Positions 16,878-26,475 of a stretch of 43,863 nucleotides of DNA are shown one piece after another. The DNA comes from Prochlorococcus sp. AG-686-O05. Its GTDB lineage: Bacteria > Cyanobacteriota > Cyanobacteriia > PCC-6307 > Cyanobiaceae. Both the position numbers and the translations under genes were made by a program. The stretch is from NCBI GenBank assembly GCA_003210235.1, contig QCVV01000003.1, forward strand, positions 1-43,863, read 5' to 3'. The notes beneath the pieces are model-generated. The model had not been told where the DNA came from. It made no database searches and saw only the letters and a list, made by a program, of their open reading frames with translations. Every line of letters starts with the position of its first letter. The first letter of the stretch is position 1.

Positions 16878-17813
16878 ATGGCCCTTAAGACTTTAAAAAG
16901 TAGAAATAAAAAAGATTTAAAATGGCCAAAAATTATAATTGCTATTCTGAGCACCATTGGATTAGTTGATACAGGCTCTATTACCTTAAAAAATTGGGGA
17001 TTATTTAACTCTCTTTCATGTCCTGGAATCAAAAATGGATGCGAAACAGTTTTAAATAGCCCTTGGGGTACATTATTTGAGAATAGTCAATTCAATATTC
17101 CTCTCTCATTAGCAGGAGTTATTACTTATAGTTTGATACTAGTATTTTCAACATTTTTATCACTAAATCTAATTTCTCCAAAAGAAAAATTAAATAAGCT
17201 TATATGGTGGACAATATTTTTAATCTCTTGTGCTTCTTCTGTATTTAGCATCCTTTTGATAAATATAATGTTCTTTAAAATCAAGGCTTATTGTTTTTTT
17301 TGTATTCTTTCGGCAATTTTATCTATTTCAATCTTTATTATCACTATGATTGGTGCAAAGTTTGAAAGTAGAGAACCTATGTTTTATAGAGGATTTATTG
17401 TTGTTTTAACAGTTCTTATTGGAGGATTGATATGGTCAAATAGTGTTGACCCTTCTAATGCAATTGATATTTCTAATAATACTGAAAAGGTATCTCCTGC
17501 AATCACAACATCTAGTTCACCCCAGAAAATTAAGTTTGCTAAATTTCTAAGTGATAATAATATTAAAATGTTTAGCGCATACTGGTGCCCACATTGCCAT
17601 GATCAAAAACAATTATTTGGAAAAAAAGCAGTTAAAGAGTTAACTATTATAGAGTGCGCACAAGACGGTAAAGATAATCAATATAAACTTTGCAGAGAAA
17701 AACAGATTGAGGGTTTTCCATCATGGGAAATTAATGGTGAAATCTATAGTGGAGTCAAAGATTTAAATGACTTAACCATAATGACTGAATATGAGGGCGA
17801 TTCTAATTTCTAA
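16878..17813 (+). CDS. VKOR-thioredoxin fusion, thiol-disulfide oxidase
   Basis: A 311-residue fusion of a membrane-embedded vitamin K epoxide reductase (VKOR) domain with a C-terminal thioredoxin-like domain, as in cyanobacterial and chloroplast (LTO1) oxidative-folding enzymes. Five hydrophobic segments span about 18-190. The VKOR domain has the loop cysteines C48 and C54 in SCPGIKNGC and the active CXXC in YCFFC (C139, C142). The thioredoxin domain has YWCPHC (C237, C240). It would oxidise cysteines of lumenal or periplasmic proteins, passing electrons to quinone. Its 3' end overlaps nadB by 11 bases, convergently. Confidence 0.92.
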   Translation: MALKTLKSRNKKDLKWPKIIIAILSTIGLVDTGSITLKNWGLFNSLSCPGIKNGCETVLNSPWGTLFENSQFNIPLSLAGVITYSLILVFSTFLSLNLISPKEKLNKLIWWTIFLISCASSVFSILLINIMFFKIKAYCFFCILSAILSISIFIITMIGAKFESREPMFYRGFIVVLTVLIGGLIWSNSVDPSNAIDISNNTEKVSPAITTSSSPQKIKFAKFLSDNNIKMFSAYWCPHCHDQKQLFGKKAVKELTIIECAQDGKDNQYKLCREKQIEGFPSWEINGEIYSGVKDLNDLTIMTEYEGDSNF

Positions 17814-19470
17814 TAAACCTTTTAATTATTTCGTGATTTAGTTGCTGCCTAGTATGACATTTCCAAATTGTTTTTTTTATAGGAAAATCATCCCTATAGT
17901 GACCTCCTCTGCTTTCCTCTCTAAAAAGACAAGCTTTTAATAATAGGAAGGTTGTAATTTGTCTATTATACAAATCAAGCAATAAATTTAGTCCTCTCCT
18001 ATTTGGCTCACTTAGTTTCAATTTTTGATCAATATCTATTTTCTTAAGACACTCAAGCAAAGGATTTGTTTGTAGTTGATCTATCTCATCTTGAAGAGTT
18101 TTTAAAAGTTCAGTCATATTTTTTTTATTACGTGAGACACCTAAATAAGACCAGCATGATTTTCTCAAACAATCAATCTTATCTGAAACACTTAAAATAA
18201 AATCCTCCTTTGGATTATCCATTAAAATTTCCTTAGAATATCTATCTAACCTTCTTAATTTATAAGGTGCGTTCAACTCTATAGAAGACATTTTTCTTGC
18301 GAATACAAGACATTCCATAAGCGAATTACTAGCTAGTCTATTTGCACCATGTACTCCTGTAGAGGCAACTTCTCCCACGGCATATAGTCCTTTCATTGTA
18401 GAACGTGCATTTAAATCGGTATGAACACCTCCCATCCAATAGTGAGCAGCTGGCGCAACTGGAATAACCTCATTTAGGGGATTAACTCCATAATCTTGAC
18501 ATTGACTTATAATTGTAGGAAATCTTTCTACAATTTTTTCTGGATCAATAAATCTTAAATCCAGACCAACATGATCGACATCATTTTCTTGCATATTATT
18601 CATAATTGCTCTGCTAACTTGATCTCTTGTAGCTAAATCACCCTTTTGTAAATGCTTTACTGGGCTCTCGCCATTCTTGTCAACGAGAACTGCTCCCTCA
18701 CCTCGCAGGGCTTCAGAGATTAAAAAACAAGGAGAGCCATAAAACTTTAAAGCTGTAGGATGAAATTGTATAAATTCCAAATCCTCGATTGCAGCTCCAG
18801 CTTTCCAAGAAAGAGCAATTCCTTCCCCTGCAGATTGTGCAGGATTTGTAGTATTTGTAAATAAGTGTCCCCCTCCTCCTGTGGCTAAAACAACGGCTTT
18901 AGAAGTAATCCAATATAAGTTAGATCCATCTAATACCTGAACTCCCATACATACTTCCTTTTCAATAAGCAATTCTGTTACTCTCACACCTCTACAATGC
19001 AAAATATTCTCCTTATTTTCGATATGATCCTCTAAGACTTCTACAAGTGCTCTACCTGTTCTATCTTTAACATGTAAAACTCTTCTACAAGAATGGGCCG
19101 CTTCTAAAGTTGTTGATAATTGATCAGAGTTCTGATCGAAAATCATACCTAAATTTTGTAACCTATCAACGCAACTAGGAGCCTCTTTCACAAGCATTTC
19201 AACAGCAGATACATCACACAAATCATCTCCAGCTTTTAAGGTATCTTCAACATGAAGAGCAAAAGAATCTTCAGGCCTAACTACTGATGCAATACCTCCT
19301 TGGGCCCATCTGCTCGATGATCTTTTACTTGTATTCCTATTTAAAAGAAGAACATTTAGATTTTCTGGCAATTCCAAACAAGTCATTAAACCAGCTGCTC
19401 CCGCACCAATGACAATCACATCCCATTTATCAATAGATATTGGTTCTTGCGAAAATGGCGGTCTTAGCAT
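17803..19470 (-). CDS. nadB: L-aspartate oxidase
   Basis: A flavoprotein that oxidises L-aspartate to iminoaspartate in de novo NAD synthesis. The 555 residues carry the FAD-binding motif VIGAGAAGLMTCLEL, then SSRWAQGGIASV, LATGGGGHLFTNTTNPAQSAGEG, IQFHPTAL, GVHTDLNARSTMKGLYAVGEVASTGVHGANRLASNSLMECLVF and SRGGHYRDDFP near the C-terminus, all typical of NadB. It begins on the same base that ends the DUF3120 gene, so the two are translationally coupled. Confidence 0.95.
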   Translation of the reverse strand: MLRPPFSQEPISIDKWDVIVIGAGAAGLMTCLELPENLNVLLLNRNTSKRSSSRWAQGGIASVVRPEDSFALHVEDTLKAGDDLCDVSAVEMLVKEAPSCVDRLQNLGMIFDQNSDQLSTTLEAAHSCRRVLHVKDRTGRALVEVLEDHIENKENILHCRGVRVTELLIEKEVCMGVQVLDGSNLYWITSKAVVLATGGGGHLFTNTTNPAQSAGEGIALSWKAGAAIEDLEFIQFHPTALKFYGSPCFLISEALRGEGAVLVDKNGESPVKHLQKGDLATRDQVSRAIMNNMQENDVDHVGLDLRFIDPEKIVERFPTIISQCQDYGVNPLNEVIPVAPAAHYWMGGVHTDLNARSTMKGLYAVGEVASTGVHGANRLASNSLMECLVFARKMSSIELNAPYKLRRLDRYSKEILMDNPKEDFILSVSDKIDCLRKSCWSYLGVSRNKKNMTELLKTLQDEIDQLQTNPLLECLKKIDIDQKLKLSEPNRRGLNLLLDLYNRQITTFLLLKACLFREESRGGHYRDDFPIKKTIWKCHTRQQLNHEIIKRFIRN

Positions 19471-20237
19471 TAAACCAATCCACTAAGTGTTGGTTGAATA
19501 ATTGCTAAAACAATAAAAATACCATCAACAATCAAAGTAGTTTGAATTACATAACTTGATACTAAAAGAGCCTTCCCATTTATCGAAACAGGTATCGCAG
19601 AATTAAAAATTTCTTTTGATATGAACCAAAGTATTAATGCCGCTAAAATAATAATAGACAAAGATTTTAACTGAATAAGATTTTCGGAAGTTTTCTGAAG
19701 TATTAATGGAGCATTATCAGAGTCCGCAGTAATAACTTCCTTCCATTGATCCATTATTCCTGTCAAAAATATTGTCAAATCTGTAATCGCCGTTCCAAAT
19801 AAAGAGGAAATATAAAAACTTGAACCGATCCTCCATTTTGTTCCCAGTCCAACCATTGCGAGAGGTAATGCCACTGCTTCAACAGGGATATGAAGAATAG
19901 GGTAAGCACTTAACCATCCCCAAAATAAGCAACCGCCAAGCCAACTTCCTGATACACCAAATAATAATGAGCCTACAATAAACCATTTATCTGCCTCTTT
20001 TCTAGATAATAAAAAAGACACACAAAGGATAATAAAAGTAAAACAAAGAGCACTAATAGGATTGAATCTAACCCATGGTGCCTGTACAAAAATTGGCAAA
20101 ATCACAAAAAAAGAAGACCACAATCTCAAAGCAATTGGTCTAGATAAAAAAGTATTTTTAACAATATCAAGTTCATCATGAAATCTAGGTTTCAAATTAT
20201 CTTTAACTTCTAAATTTTTAGTAATTAATTCTTCCAA
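19470..20237 (-). CDS. DUF3120 membrane protein
   Basis: A 255-residue integral membrane protein with about six hydrophobic spans. Recognised features of the cyanobacterial DUF3120 family include SRPIALRLWSSFFVILPIFVQAPWVRFNP, GSWLGGCLFWGWLSAYPILHIPVEAVALPLA and LGTKWRIGSSFYISSLFGTAITDL. Function unknown. It overlaps the nadB start by one base. A 185-base AT-rich intergenic region separates it from the divergent TIGR03279 gene. Confidence 0.88.
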   Translation of the reverse strand: MEELITKNLEVKDNLKPRFHDELDIVKNTFLSRPIALRLWSSFFVILPIFVQAPWVRFNPISALCFTFIILCVSFLLSRKEADKWFIVGSLLFGVSGSWLGGCLFWGWLSAYPILHIPVEAVALPLAMVGLGTKWRIGSSFYISSLFGTAITDLTIFLTGIMDQWKEVITADSDNAPLILQKTSENLIQLKSLSIIILAALILWFISKEIFNSAIPVSINGKALLVSSYVIQTTLIVDGIFIVLAIIQPTLSGLV

Positions 20238-20368
20238 TGCATTAAGGCTTTAAAAATTTTTGAATTAATTTAGATCTAGTTTAATAAAACTGCATACGAC
20301 ATATTTTATTAATTTAATAGTTGAAATAAATTAACCATTTTTAGTATTTTAAGATTATTTAATATACT

Positions 20369-20397
20369 TTGAGTCTTATATAAGTTTACAATAAATA
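20369..20397 (+). promoter_or_regulatory. Candidate sigma-70-type promoter
   Basis: Within the 185-base divergent intergenic region, TTGAGT at 20369-20374 and TAAATA at 20392-20397 are separated by 17 bases, close to a -35/-10 pair, oriented toward the gene at 20423. In DNA this AT-rich such matches arise by chance, so it is only a candidate. No other regulatory motif is evident in the gap. Confidence 0.25.
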
Positions 20398-20422
20398 TAA
20401 GGATAAAACTTGGTCTTTAATT

Positions 20423-21835
20423 GTGTGGAAAGAAATTAATTATAAAGAGGATTCTAATGATCTTTTGATTCCGAATATTAATTACCAAATTAATCCTGCA
20501 GAAATTGAAAGTATTGAAAATAATTCTATTGCTGAAGAAATAGGCTTTGAATCAGGTGATTCAATTATTAGTATTAATGGTAAGAAACCAAGAGACTTGA
20601 TTGATTATCAGATCCTAATTAGTGAAGAAATTTTAGATATATCGGTATTAGATAAAAGTAAGAAGGTCCATAACATTAGTATTGAAAAAGATCAAGATGA
20701 CAATTTAGGTATTAATTTTAAAGATGCATTATTTGACTCAATCAAACAATGTAATAATAAGTGCCCGTTTTGCTTTATAGATCAACAACCAAATGGTAAA
20801 AGAAAAAGTCTTTACGTAAAAGATGATGACTATAGATTAAGTTTTCTGTATGGTTCATATCTAACGCTAACCAATTTAAATAAAGATGACTGGAAGAGAA
20901 TATCTACTCAAAAACTATCACCGCTTTTTATATCAATTCATGCCACTGACCCATATATCCGAGCACAATTATTAAAAAATAAAAAAGCAAGTCAAATTCT
21001 TGATCAAATTGAATGGTTAGAACAAAATTCAATCCAAATACACGGTCAAATAGTTGTGTGTCCAAAGATTAATGACGGTAAGATCTTAGAAAAATCTATT
21101 TATGATCTTGCGAAATTTCATAAAAAAAATTTTAAGACAGTACTGTCAACAGCAATAGTTCCAGTAGGCCTCACAAAGTTTAGACCTGAAAACGATGGCC
21201 TAATAGCAATAAGCAAAGAATATGCAAGAAAAATTATTAAACAAGTGGAAAAAATTCAAACCTCTCTCCAAAAAAGTATTGGTACTCGCTTTTGTTGGCT
21301 TGCCGACGAATGGTACTTAATAGCTGGTTTGAGATTACCAAGCTATAAAACATATGAGAATATGCCCCAAGAATCTAATGGTGTAGGTTCAATAAGAAGT
21401 TTTCTTAAAATATTGGAAACTACAACAAAATCTCTTCCTGAAAAAGTAGATAAAAAAAGAAAAGTCAGTTGGATTGTTGGGAAATTAGTTTACGAAGCAC
21501 TGCTTCCAACAGTGGAAAAACTTAATAAAATTGATGGCCTCACGATTAATCTATATGGATTACCAAGTATTTATTGGGGTCAAGACCAAGTCGTGACAGG
21601 TCTTTTAACTGGTGAAGATCTAATTACTGGACTACAAAATAAAGATCTAGGAGAAAGTATATTCATACCATCAATCATGCTAAAACTTAATAGTGATTTA
21701 TTTTTGGATGACAAAAATATAACTGAAGTTTCAAATAAATTGAAAACTAATATTCACGTTCTTGATGATACAAATGATATTATTAATAATCTAATTGGTA
21801 TATCTAATACTCAAAAAATACTTGATTATGCTTAG
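20423..21835 (+). CDS. TIGR03279-type cyanobacterial putative Fe-S oxidoreductase (PDZ + radical SAM-like)
   Basis: A 470-residue protein with an N-terminal PDZ-like domain (about 20-85; IENNSIAEEIGFESGDSIISINGKKPRDL) followed by a radical-SAM-like cysteine cluster QCNNKCPFCFIDQQPNG (C110, C114, C117) and a C-terminal DUF512-like part (GSIRSFLK; WYLIAGLRLPSYKTYENMPQESNGVG; LYGLPSIYWGQDQVVTGLLTGEDLI). It matches the cyanobacterial TIGR03279 family; the reaction is not known. GTG at 20423 is the start. Its stop lies 8 bases inside the TolC gene. Confidence 0.88.
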   Translation: MWKEINYKEDSNDLLIPNINYQINPAEIESIENNSIAEEIGFESGDSIISINGKKPRDLIDYQILISEEILDISVLDKSKKVHNISIEKDQDDNLGINFKDALFDSIKQCNNKCPFCFIDQQPNGKRKSLYVKDDDYRLSFLYGSYLTLTNLNKDDWKRISTQKLSPLFISIHATDPYIRAQLLKNKKASQILDQIEWLEQNSIQIHGQIVVCPKINDGKILEKSIYDLAKFHKKNFKTVLSTAIVPVGLTKFRPENDGLIAISKEYARKIIKQVEKIQTSLQKSIGTRFCWLADEWYLIAGLRLPSYKTYENMPQESNGVGSIRSFLKILETTTKSLPEKVDKKRKVSWIVGKLVYEALLPTVEKLNKIDGLTINLYGLPSIYWGQDQVVTGLLTGEDLITGLQNKDLGESIFIPSIMLKLNSDLFLDDKNITEVSNKLKTNIHVLDDTNDIINNLIGISNTQKILDYA

Positions 21836-23258
21836 AAAACTTATACATCCTATTTTAGTTTTTCCTCTTTGTTTATACATTATTTCTCAAGAAGCGTTAT
21901 TAAGTAAGCCCAACAATAATATTGAAGAAATCCTAGAAGAAAATGAAACCCAAATATTCCTTAATTATTCAGAAATAAATAATATTACTTTAAAGAATAA
22001 TCAAGAACTTAAAGCATTAGAAAATTTAGTCAATGCAACGACTTTTACTCTTTCTAGCAAAATCGCTAAGAGATATCCCTCATTAGATTTACAAGCCAGT
22101 GGATTACCGAAATATATTGCGGGCAAAAATTATAGTAGCAGCTCAACAACCAGTAAAACTTCCCAATTTTCAGCAAATCCCTCCCTTAACATCAAATTAG
22201 ACTTAATAGATCCTCTAAGAGGGGCTGAAATTAAAATAGCCAGAAATAATTATGCAATAGCAAAAAATAACTATGAGATTAAAAAGAAAGATCTTATACA
22301 AGAATCAAAATCTAGATACCACAAACTACAAAAGTCATATCAGGATATTAAGAACAAGGCATTATCTCTTGATTTATCAATTACTAGTTTAAAAGATGCT
22401 CAGTCAAAATTTGATGCAGGAATAGGCACAAAATTTGAAGTTCTTGAAGCTGATGCACAACTATCAAGAGATAGGCAATCACTAAATGAAAAAAGAATTC
22501 AGAATCAGATTAACAAAATTGCATTAAAAGAAATCCTAAATATCAATGGAGATTTCGCAATTACTCAAAAGCAAGAATTAATAGGTTTCTGGAACCATAA
22601 ATTAAACAAGAATATAACTGAGGGTTTAGCTAAAAGTCTTTCTCTTAAGAATATTAATCTAAAAAAGTCAATCAAAGAAAACCAAGCTAAGAATTATCTG
22701 AATGCTTACAAGCCAAATGTTTATATAAGTAATATATTTACTAGTTCATTTACTAAGGGTGATTCTTTATCTCTCGAAATAGATTCTGAAAAATCTGGTT
22801 CTTCATACACAAATACTGTCAGCTTAAATTTTGGTTGGAATATTTTTGACGGCGGCCAAAACAAAAATTTATATAAATCAAGCAAAGCTGATGCTAAATC
22901 AGAAGATTACTCCTACAAGAATCTTGAAAATGTTTTAAGGAAAAATATTAGTAGTGCTTATTTGAATTTAAAATTAAATGAAGAAAAAATTCTGTCATCT
23001 CTAAAAGAAATCTCTTCCACGAAAGAGTCCTTGAGATTAGCAAGATTAAGATATGAAGTAGGAATATCTACACTTAAAGATGTTCTTATTAGACAAAAAG
23101 AGTTAAGTAATGCTAATTCAAAAAATATTGATGCAATTTATAATTACAATTTAAATTTAGATGAATTAGAGAGATTGACTTTTCTTGAAATAAGTAATAT
23201 TTGTAATGAGAATGATAGTTTCATCAAAAATAACGTTCAATCTATTTGCAATATCTGA
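21828..23258 (+). CDS. TolC-family outer membrane efflux protein
   Basis: An outer-membrane channel protein of the TolC/OEP family, working with inner-membrane transporters in type I secretion or efflux. The mature protein is long and helical with the two-fold repeat: KARLQKS-type coiled-coil helices (IKKKDLIQESKSRYHKLQKSYQDIKNKALSLDLSITSLKDAQSKFDAGIGTKFEVLEADAQLSRDRQ) and the second repeat (LRLARLRYEVGISTLKDVLIRQKELSNANS), plus VSLNFGWNIFDGG. The track start at 21795 is a TTG with an extra 11 residues; I chose ATG at 21828, which gives a proper signal peptide (MLRKLIHPILVFPLCLYIISQEALLS). It overlaps the upstream stop by 8 bases. Confidence 0.9.
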   Translation: MLRKLIHPILVFPLCLYIISQEALLSKPNNNIEEILEENETQIFLNYSEINNITLKNNQELKALENLVNATTFTLSSKIAKRYPSLDLQASGLPKYIAGKNYSSSSTTSKTSQFSANPSLNIKLDLIDPLRGAEIKIARNNYAIAKNNYEIKKKDLIQESKSRYHKLQKSYQDIKNKALSLDLSITSLKDAQSKFDAGIGTKFEVLEADAQLSRDRQSLNEKRIQNQINKIALKEILNINGDFAITQKQELIGFWNHKLNKNITEGLAKSLSLKNINLKKSIKENQAKNYLNAYKPNVYISNIFTSSFTKGDSLSLEIDSEKSGSSYTNTVSLNFGWNIFDGGQNKNLYKSSKADAKSEDYSYKNLENVLRKNISSAYLNLKLNEEKILSSLKEISSTKESLRLARLRYEVGISTLKDVLIRQKELSNANSKNIDAIYNYNLNLDELERLTFLEISNICNENDSFIKNNVQSICNI

Positions 23259-23260
23259 AT

Positions 23261-24058
23261 ATGAATAAAAATAATTTAACCAGTCAACAGTTAAAAGATT
23301 TAGATTCTTTATTTGAATTGGTTAGTGATCGCCAATTACAAGACTTTGGAAACATCAGTGCTAGCAACAAGTCAGACGGTTCATTAATTACAAGTTGTGA
23401 TTTATGGAGCGATAAAACAATTGTAGAGGCTCTATCTATAATTGCTCCACACGAAGGGGTTCTTAGTGAAGAGGGAGGAAAGATAGTTCCTAATACAAAT
23501 GCTTATTGGATAGTAGATCCTCTTGATGGGACCACAAATTTTGCTGCAGGAATTCCATATTGGTCTATTTCGGTAGCTAGATTTGTAGATGGTGCCCCTC
23601 AATCTTCCTTTTTAATCATTCCTACATTAAAGAAAAAATTTGTAGCAATCAAAGGAGAAGGTGTTTGGCTTAATAACAAGAAAATTGAAATTAATAATAA
23701 TCAAAAAAGTGAATGCGTATCCTTATGCAGTAGATCTATTAAAATTTTACAAAAAAATCCTAGTTCTATATTTCCTGGGAAAATAAGACTTCTTGGTGTA
23801 TCTAGTTTAAATTTAACAAGCGTTGCAATGGGACAAACTTTTGGAGCTATAGAATCAACTCCTAAAATATGGGACATTGCAGCAGCATGGCTATTACTTG
23901 AGGAGCTAAATTGTTCAATTGAATGGCTAGAAATGAACCCTATGCATTTAACTGCGGAACAAGATTTACAAGATACTAATTTTCCTTTAATTGCTTCTAG
24001 GACAAAAGAAAAAATGAAAGTCTTAAGACCATGGGGTAATTTATTAGTGGAAAAATAG
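23261..24058 (+). CDS. Inositol monophosphatase-family phosphatase
   Basis: A metal-dependent phosphatase of the IMPase superfamily (265 residues from ATG at 23261). Motif 1 is [32 protein letters not shown] (DPLDGTTNF binds the metal ions) and motif 2 is [17 protein letters not shown] (WD). Substrate could be inositol phosphate, 3'-phosphoadenosine phosphate or histidinol phosphate; I cannot decide. The track's TTG start at 23246 adds five residues that overlap TolC's end; the ATG two bases after the TolC stop is better. Confidence 0.88.
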   Translation: [265 protein letters not shown]

Positions 24059-24131
24059 TTGCATTATAAATATATAAAGGACTTGAAAAATATGACTATT
24101 AGATAGAATAAATAAGATTTGGGATAAGTAT

Positions 24132-25058
24132 TTGAAGAGAATTAATATGCAGCGCAGTACAACATGGATTATTAAAAGTTTATGGGGAGCTTGTGAAAGA
24201 TGGAGTAAATCGGATTGTATTGATTTAAGCGCTGCTTTTGCCTATTACACTCTTCAGTCATTCTTTCCAATACTACTTATTTCTCTTTCAATAGCTTCCT
24301 GGTTTCTAGGAAAGCAAGAAGGTTTAGATCAACAAATAATATCTGTTGCTGCTCAAATTTTACCTCCATCGGTGGTTGAATTAGTTGAAACAACATTATT
24401 CAAATTAATTGACCAAGGCTTTGGAGCCGGTATTTTAGGAGCTATGTTTTTACTATTTACTGCTGGCAACGCTTACTTATCACTTCAAAGAGGTTCAGAT
24501 AGGCTGTGGGAAGACGAGCTCCCTTCGAGAAGAATTAACTCTGCCTGGCAAGAGCAAGCATCAAAATTTCTTAGGAACAGAATTGAAGCTTTCTTAATAG
24601 TATTTTTTATAGGTTTCTTAATGGTGTTAGATCAAATCAGTGCAAATTTAAGAATGATTCCAACTACTGTTTTAGAAAATATATCAAATTCTAGTAATTA
24701 TTTTTCTGAATTCATTATAAAATTACCACTCTTACAAGTTGGTCAATTTGCCTTCCCACTAGTGGGGTTTTCATTGATGGCTTTATTACTTCAAGCACTA
24801 TTGCCGAGTAGAAAAGTTCCTTTAAGACCACTAATACCTGGTTCAATTCTGATCGGAATTGGACTAACTACGCTTAACTTAGCAGTAAGTAAAAGTATTC
24901 TGTCCCTTGGAGTAAGATTTCAAGCATATGGTTTTATTGGAGGTTTTTTAGTCCTAACTTTATGGGTTTGGCTATTAGGCGTTATTTTATATTTTGGACA
25001 ATGTTGGAGTGTTGTTATAGCTAGTATGTCTTTAACAAGCAGGAGAAGAAAAAATTAA
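24132..25058 (+). CDS. YihY/BrkB-family integral membrane protein
   Basis: A 308-residue protein of the YihY/UPF0761/BrkB family with about six membrane spans. The family motifs are WSKSDCIDLSAAFAYYTLQSFFPILLISLSIAS, AMFLLFTAGNAYLSLQRGSDRLWE and the C-terminal YGFIGGFLVLTLWVWLLGVILYFGQCWSVV. Function unresolved; the old ribonuclease BN label is unreliable. The track start at 24132 is TTG; ATG at 24147 (MQRSTTWI) is another possible start. Confidence 0.88.
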   Translation: MKRINMQRSTTWIIKSLWGACERWSKSDCIDLSAAFAYYTLQSFFPILLISLSIASWFLGKQEGLDQQIISVAAQILPPSVVELVETTLFKLIDQGFGAGILGAMFLLFTAGNAYLSLQRGSDRLWEDELPSRRINSAWQEQASKFLRNRIEAFLIVFFIGFLMVLDQISANLRMIPTTVLENISNSSNYFSEFIIKLPLLQVGQFAFPLVGFSLMALLLQALLPSRKVPLRPLIPGSILIGIGLTTLNLAVSKSILSLGVRFQAYGFIGGFLVLTLWVWLLGVILYFGQCWSVVIASMSLTSRRRKN

Positions 25059-25090
25059 TTCTAAAAGAATGACCTCTTTCCTTTTCTAAA

Positions 25091-25417
25091 ATGAATAAAA
25101 GTTTTATTATCTATTCTTTAATCTTTTTATTATTAATTGCTCTTTTTGGATTTAACTTTTTTTTAAGTCTTATAGGAAATCTATTATTACTTGTATTTTT
25201 AGTTCCTCTTTTAATATTTTTGATTTTACTGATAAGTTTTAATTCCCTAAAGTCAAAAGTAAATACTTGTAATCAATGTGGCACTATATCTTTAGGAGTT
25301 AATAATACCTGCATGAATTGTGGTGCGGATTTAGAAGATATAAATCCTAAAAGCTATGAAAATTTTAAAAAACCAGGTGAAACTACAATTGAAGTAAAAG
25401 CAGAAGAAATCAAATGA
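25091..25417 (+). CDS. Small membrane protein with C-terminal zinc ribbon
   Basis: A 108-residue protein: two hydrophobic segments (about 4-22 and 30-53) followed by a four-cysteine ribbon, CNQCGTISLGVNNTCMNCGADLED, spaced CX2C-X12-CX2C, which suggests a zinc knuckle. I recognise no named family. It would sit in a membrane with the zinc ribbon on the cytoplasmic side. It follows the YihY gene by 32 bases on the same strand, so cotranscription is possible. Confidence 0.75.
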   Translation: MNKSFIIYSLIFLLLIALFGFNFFLSLIGNLLLLVFLVPLLIFLILLISFNSLKSKVNTCNQCGTISLGVNNTCMNCGADLEDINPKSYENFKKPGETTIEVKAEEIK

Positions 25418-25445
25418 GGATAATTAGATACTTCTTATAAAAGAT

Positions 25446-25592
25446 TTAACCAATCCCAATTTGTCTTAAAATACTTTGTCCAGTAATTAATTCTGTACCT
25501 AAACCTATCAATATTCCCATCATTGCCATTCTTCCATTCCAAGTTTCGGCAAAGTTGACAAAACCAAATCTTGGTTGATTATCTTCATTCAT
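25446..25592 (-). CDS. hli: High-light-inducible protein (Hli/SCP family), short form
   Basis: Missed by the ORF track (48 residues). Reading from ATG at 25590-25592: MNEDNQPRFGFVNFAETWNGRMAMMGILIGLGTELITGQSILRQIGIG. This contains the chlorophyll-binding motif ExxNGRxAMMG of one-helix LHC-like proteins and the conserved GFVNFAE and TGQ ends. Hli proteins bind chlorophyll and carotenoid in the thylakoid and protect against excess light. Only one membrane span is present. The exact Hli number cannot be given. It is monocistronic by spacing, followed by a convergent zinc-ribbon protein gene. Confidence 0.92.
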   Translation of the reverse strand: MNEDNQPRFGFVNFAETWNGRMAMMGILIGLGTELITGQSILRQIGIG

Positions 25593-25661
25593 AATAGATT
25601 AGTAATTATCTTGAAATATCTTAGCGTTTGAAGGTTGGATTTATGGAAAATAATTAATGAT

Positions 25662-26045
25662 TTATCTAACATGTCTTAATCCATCGACGGGCTTGTATTC
25701 GTCTCCAGTTAATTCTTCATATATTATCGCAGGTAATCCAGTCTCAAACATAGTTTGAAGTGCTTCTTTGAGCATTGGATTCCAACCTCCCGTACTAACT
25801 TTGCCATGTCTTACAGTCCAATCCCACGTACCTTGAAGATCTCTTGGCATTCTGCCTTCTCTATCTCTTCTGGCAACTAAATCAAGAGACTCAACTATTC
25901 CAACTATTACTGGATTTTTGCCGTAAGAAGGAGTTAAACTCAATTCAAGTCTAACAGGATCTTCTTTAACCATTTTAAGACGAAATCTAGGCGGTAACTT
26001 CAAAGTTCTAATTACTCCTGAGACAATCTTTGTTCTTAATTCCAA
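25662..26045 (-). CDS. Conserved cyanobacterial protein of unknown function
   Basis: A 127-residue soluble protein, MELRTKIVSGVIRTLKLPPRFRLKMVKEDPVRLELSLTPSYGK..., with a Trp-rich centre (QGTWDWTVRHGKVSTGGWNPMLKEALQTMFETG). I do not recognise the family. The charge, length and aromatic content indicate a folded enzyme-like or binding protein, not random sequence. It is 31 bases downstream of the DUF2973 gene on the same strand, with the Hli gene downstream. Confidence 0.8.
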   Translation of the reverse strand: MELRTKIVSGVIRTLKLPPRFRLKMVKEDPVRLELSLTPSYGKNPVIVGIVESLDLVARRDREGRMPRDLQGTWDWTVRHGKVSTGGWNPMLKEALQTMFETGLPAIIYEELTGDEYKPVDGLRHVR

Positions 26046-26076
26046 TTTTTTGACCTTATAAATTTATCAAATGAAT

Positions 26077-26340
26077 TTAATCAGTTGTAGATCCTTTTTC
26101 TTCGAGAGTTGAATCCGTATCATTAGAAAATCTAACTGTAAGTAATTCTTCTTGAGTTATATTTCCGGATTTATCAAGAAGTTCAGGATGAATAGTATAT
26201 TTTTTTTGTCGGATATTTGTATTGAAAGGTCTATTTGGTTGCTTATCAAGTATCCCCCAACCATTTGACATTACTTTAAATGCCTTCCAAACTAGATAAG
26301 TGAGGGCAGCTGAATAGATAATTGGAAATAAGAAAGACAT
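26077..26340 (-). CDS. DUF2973-like small membrane protein
   Basis: An 87-residue protein with one N-terminal membrane segment (LFPIIYSAALTYLVWKAFKVM, residues 3-23) followed by a polar domain containing YTIHPELLDKSGNITQEELLTVRF, typical of the cyanobacterial DUF2973 family as I recall it. Function unknown; topology suggests one anchor with a soluble tail ending in acidic residues. The 135-base divergent gap to the htrA gene holds a TATAAT near 26372. Confidence 0.78.
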   Translation of the reverse strand: MSFLFPIIYSAALTYLVWKAFKVMSNGWGILDKQPNRPFNTNIRQKKYTIHPELLDKSGNITQEELLTVRFSNDTDSTLEEKGSTTD

Positions 26341-26475
26341 TGATTTATTAATTTATTATACTTAAAGTCTATAATAGCTCGAAAAAATTAATTTTAGCTA
26401 ATTTGAAGAAACAAATTTCCCTATTTGCCACATAATTTCAGCGATTTATATATTTACCACTAACATATTTAATAA

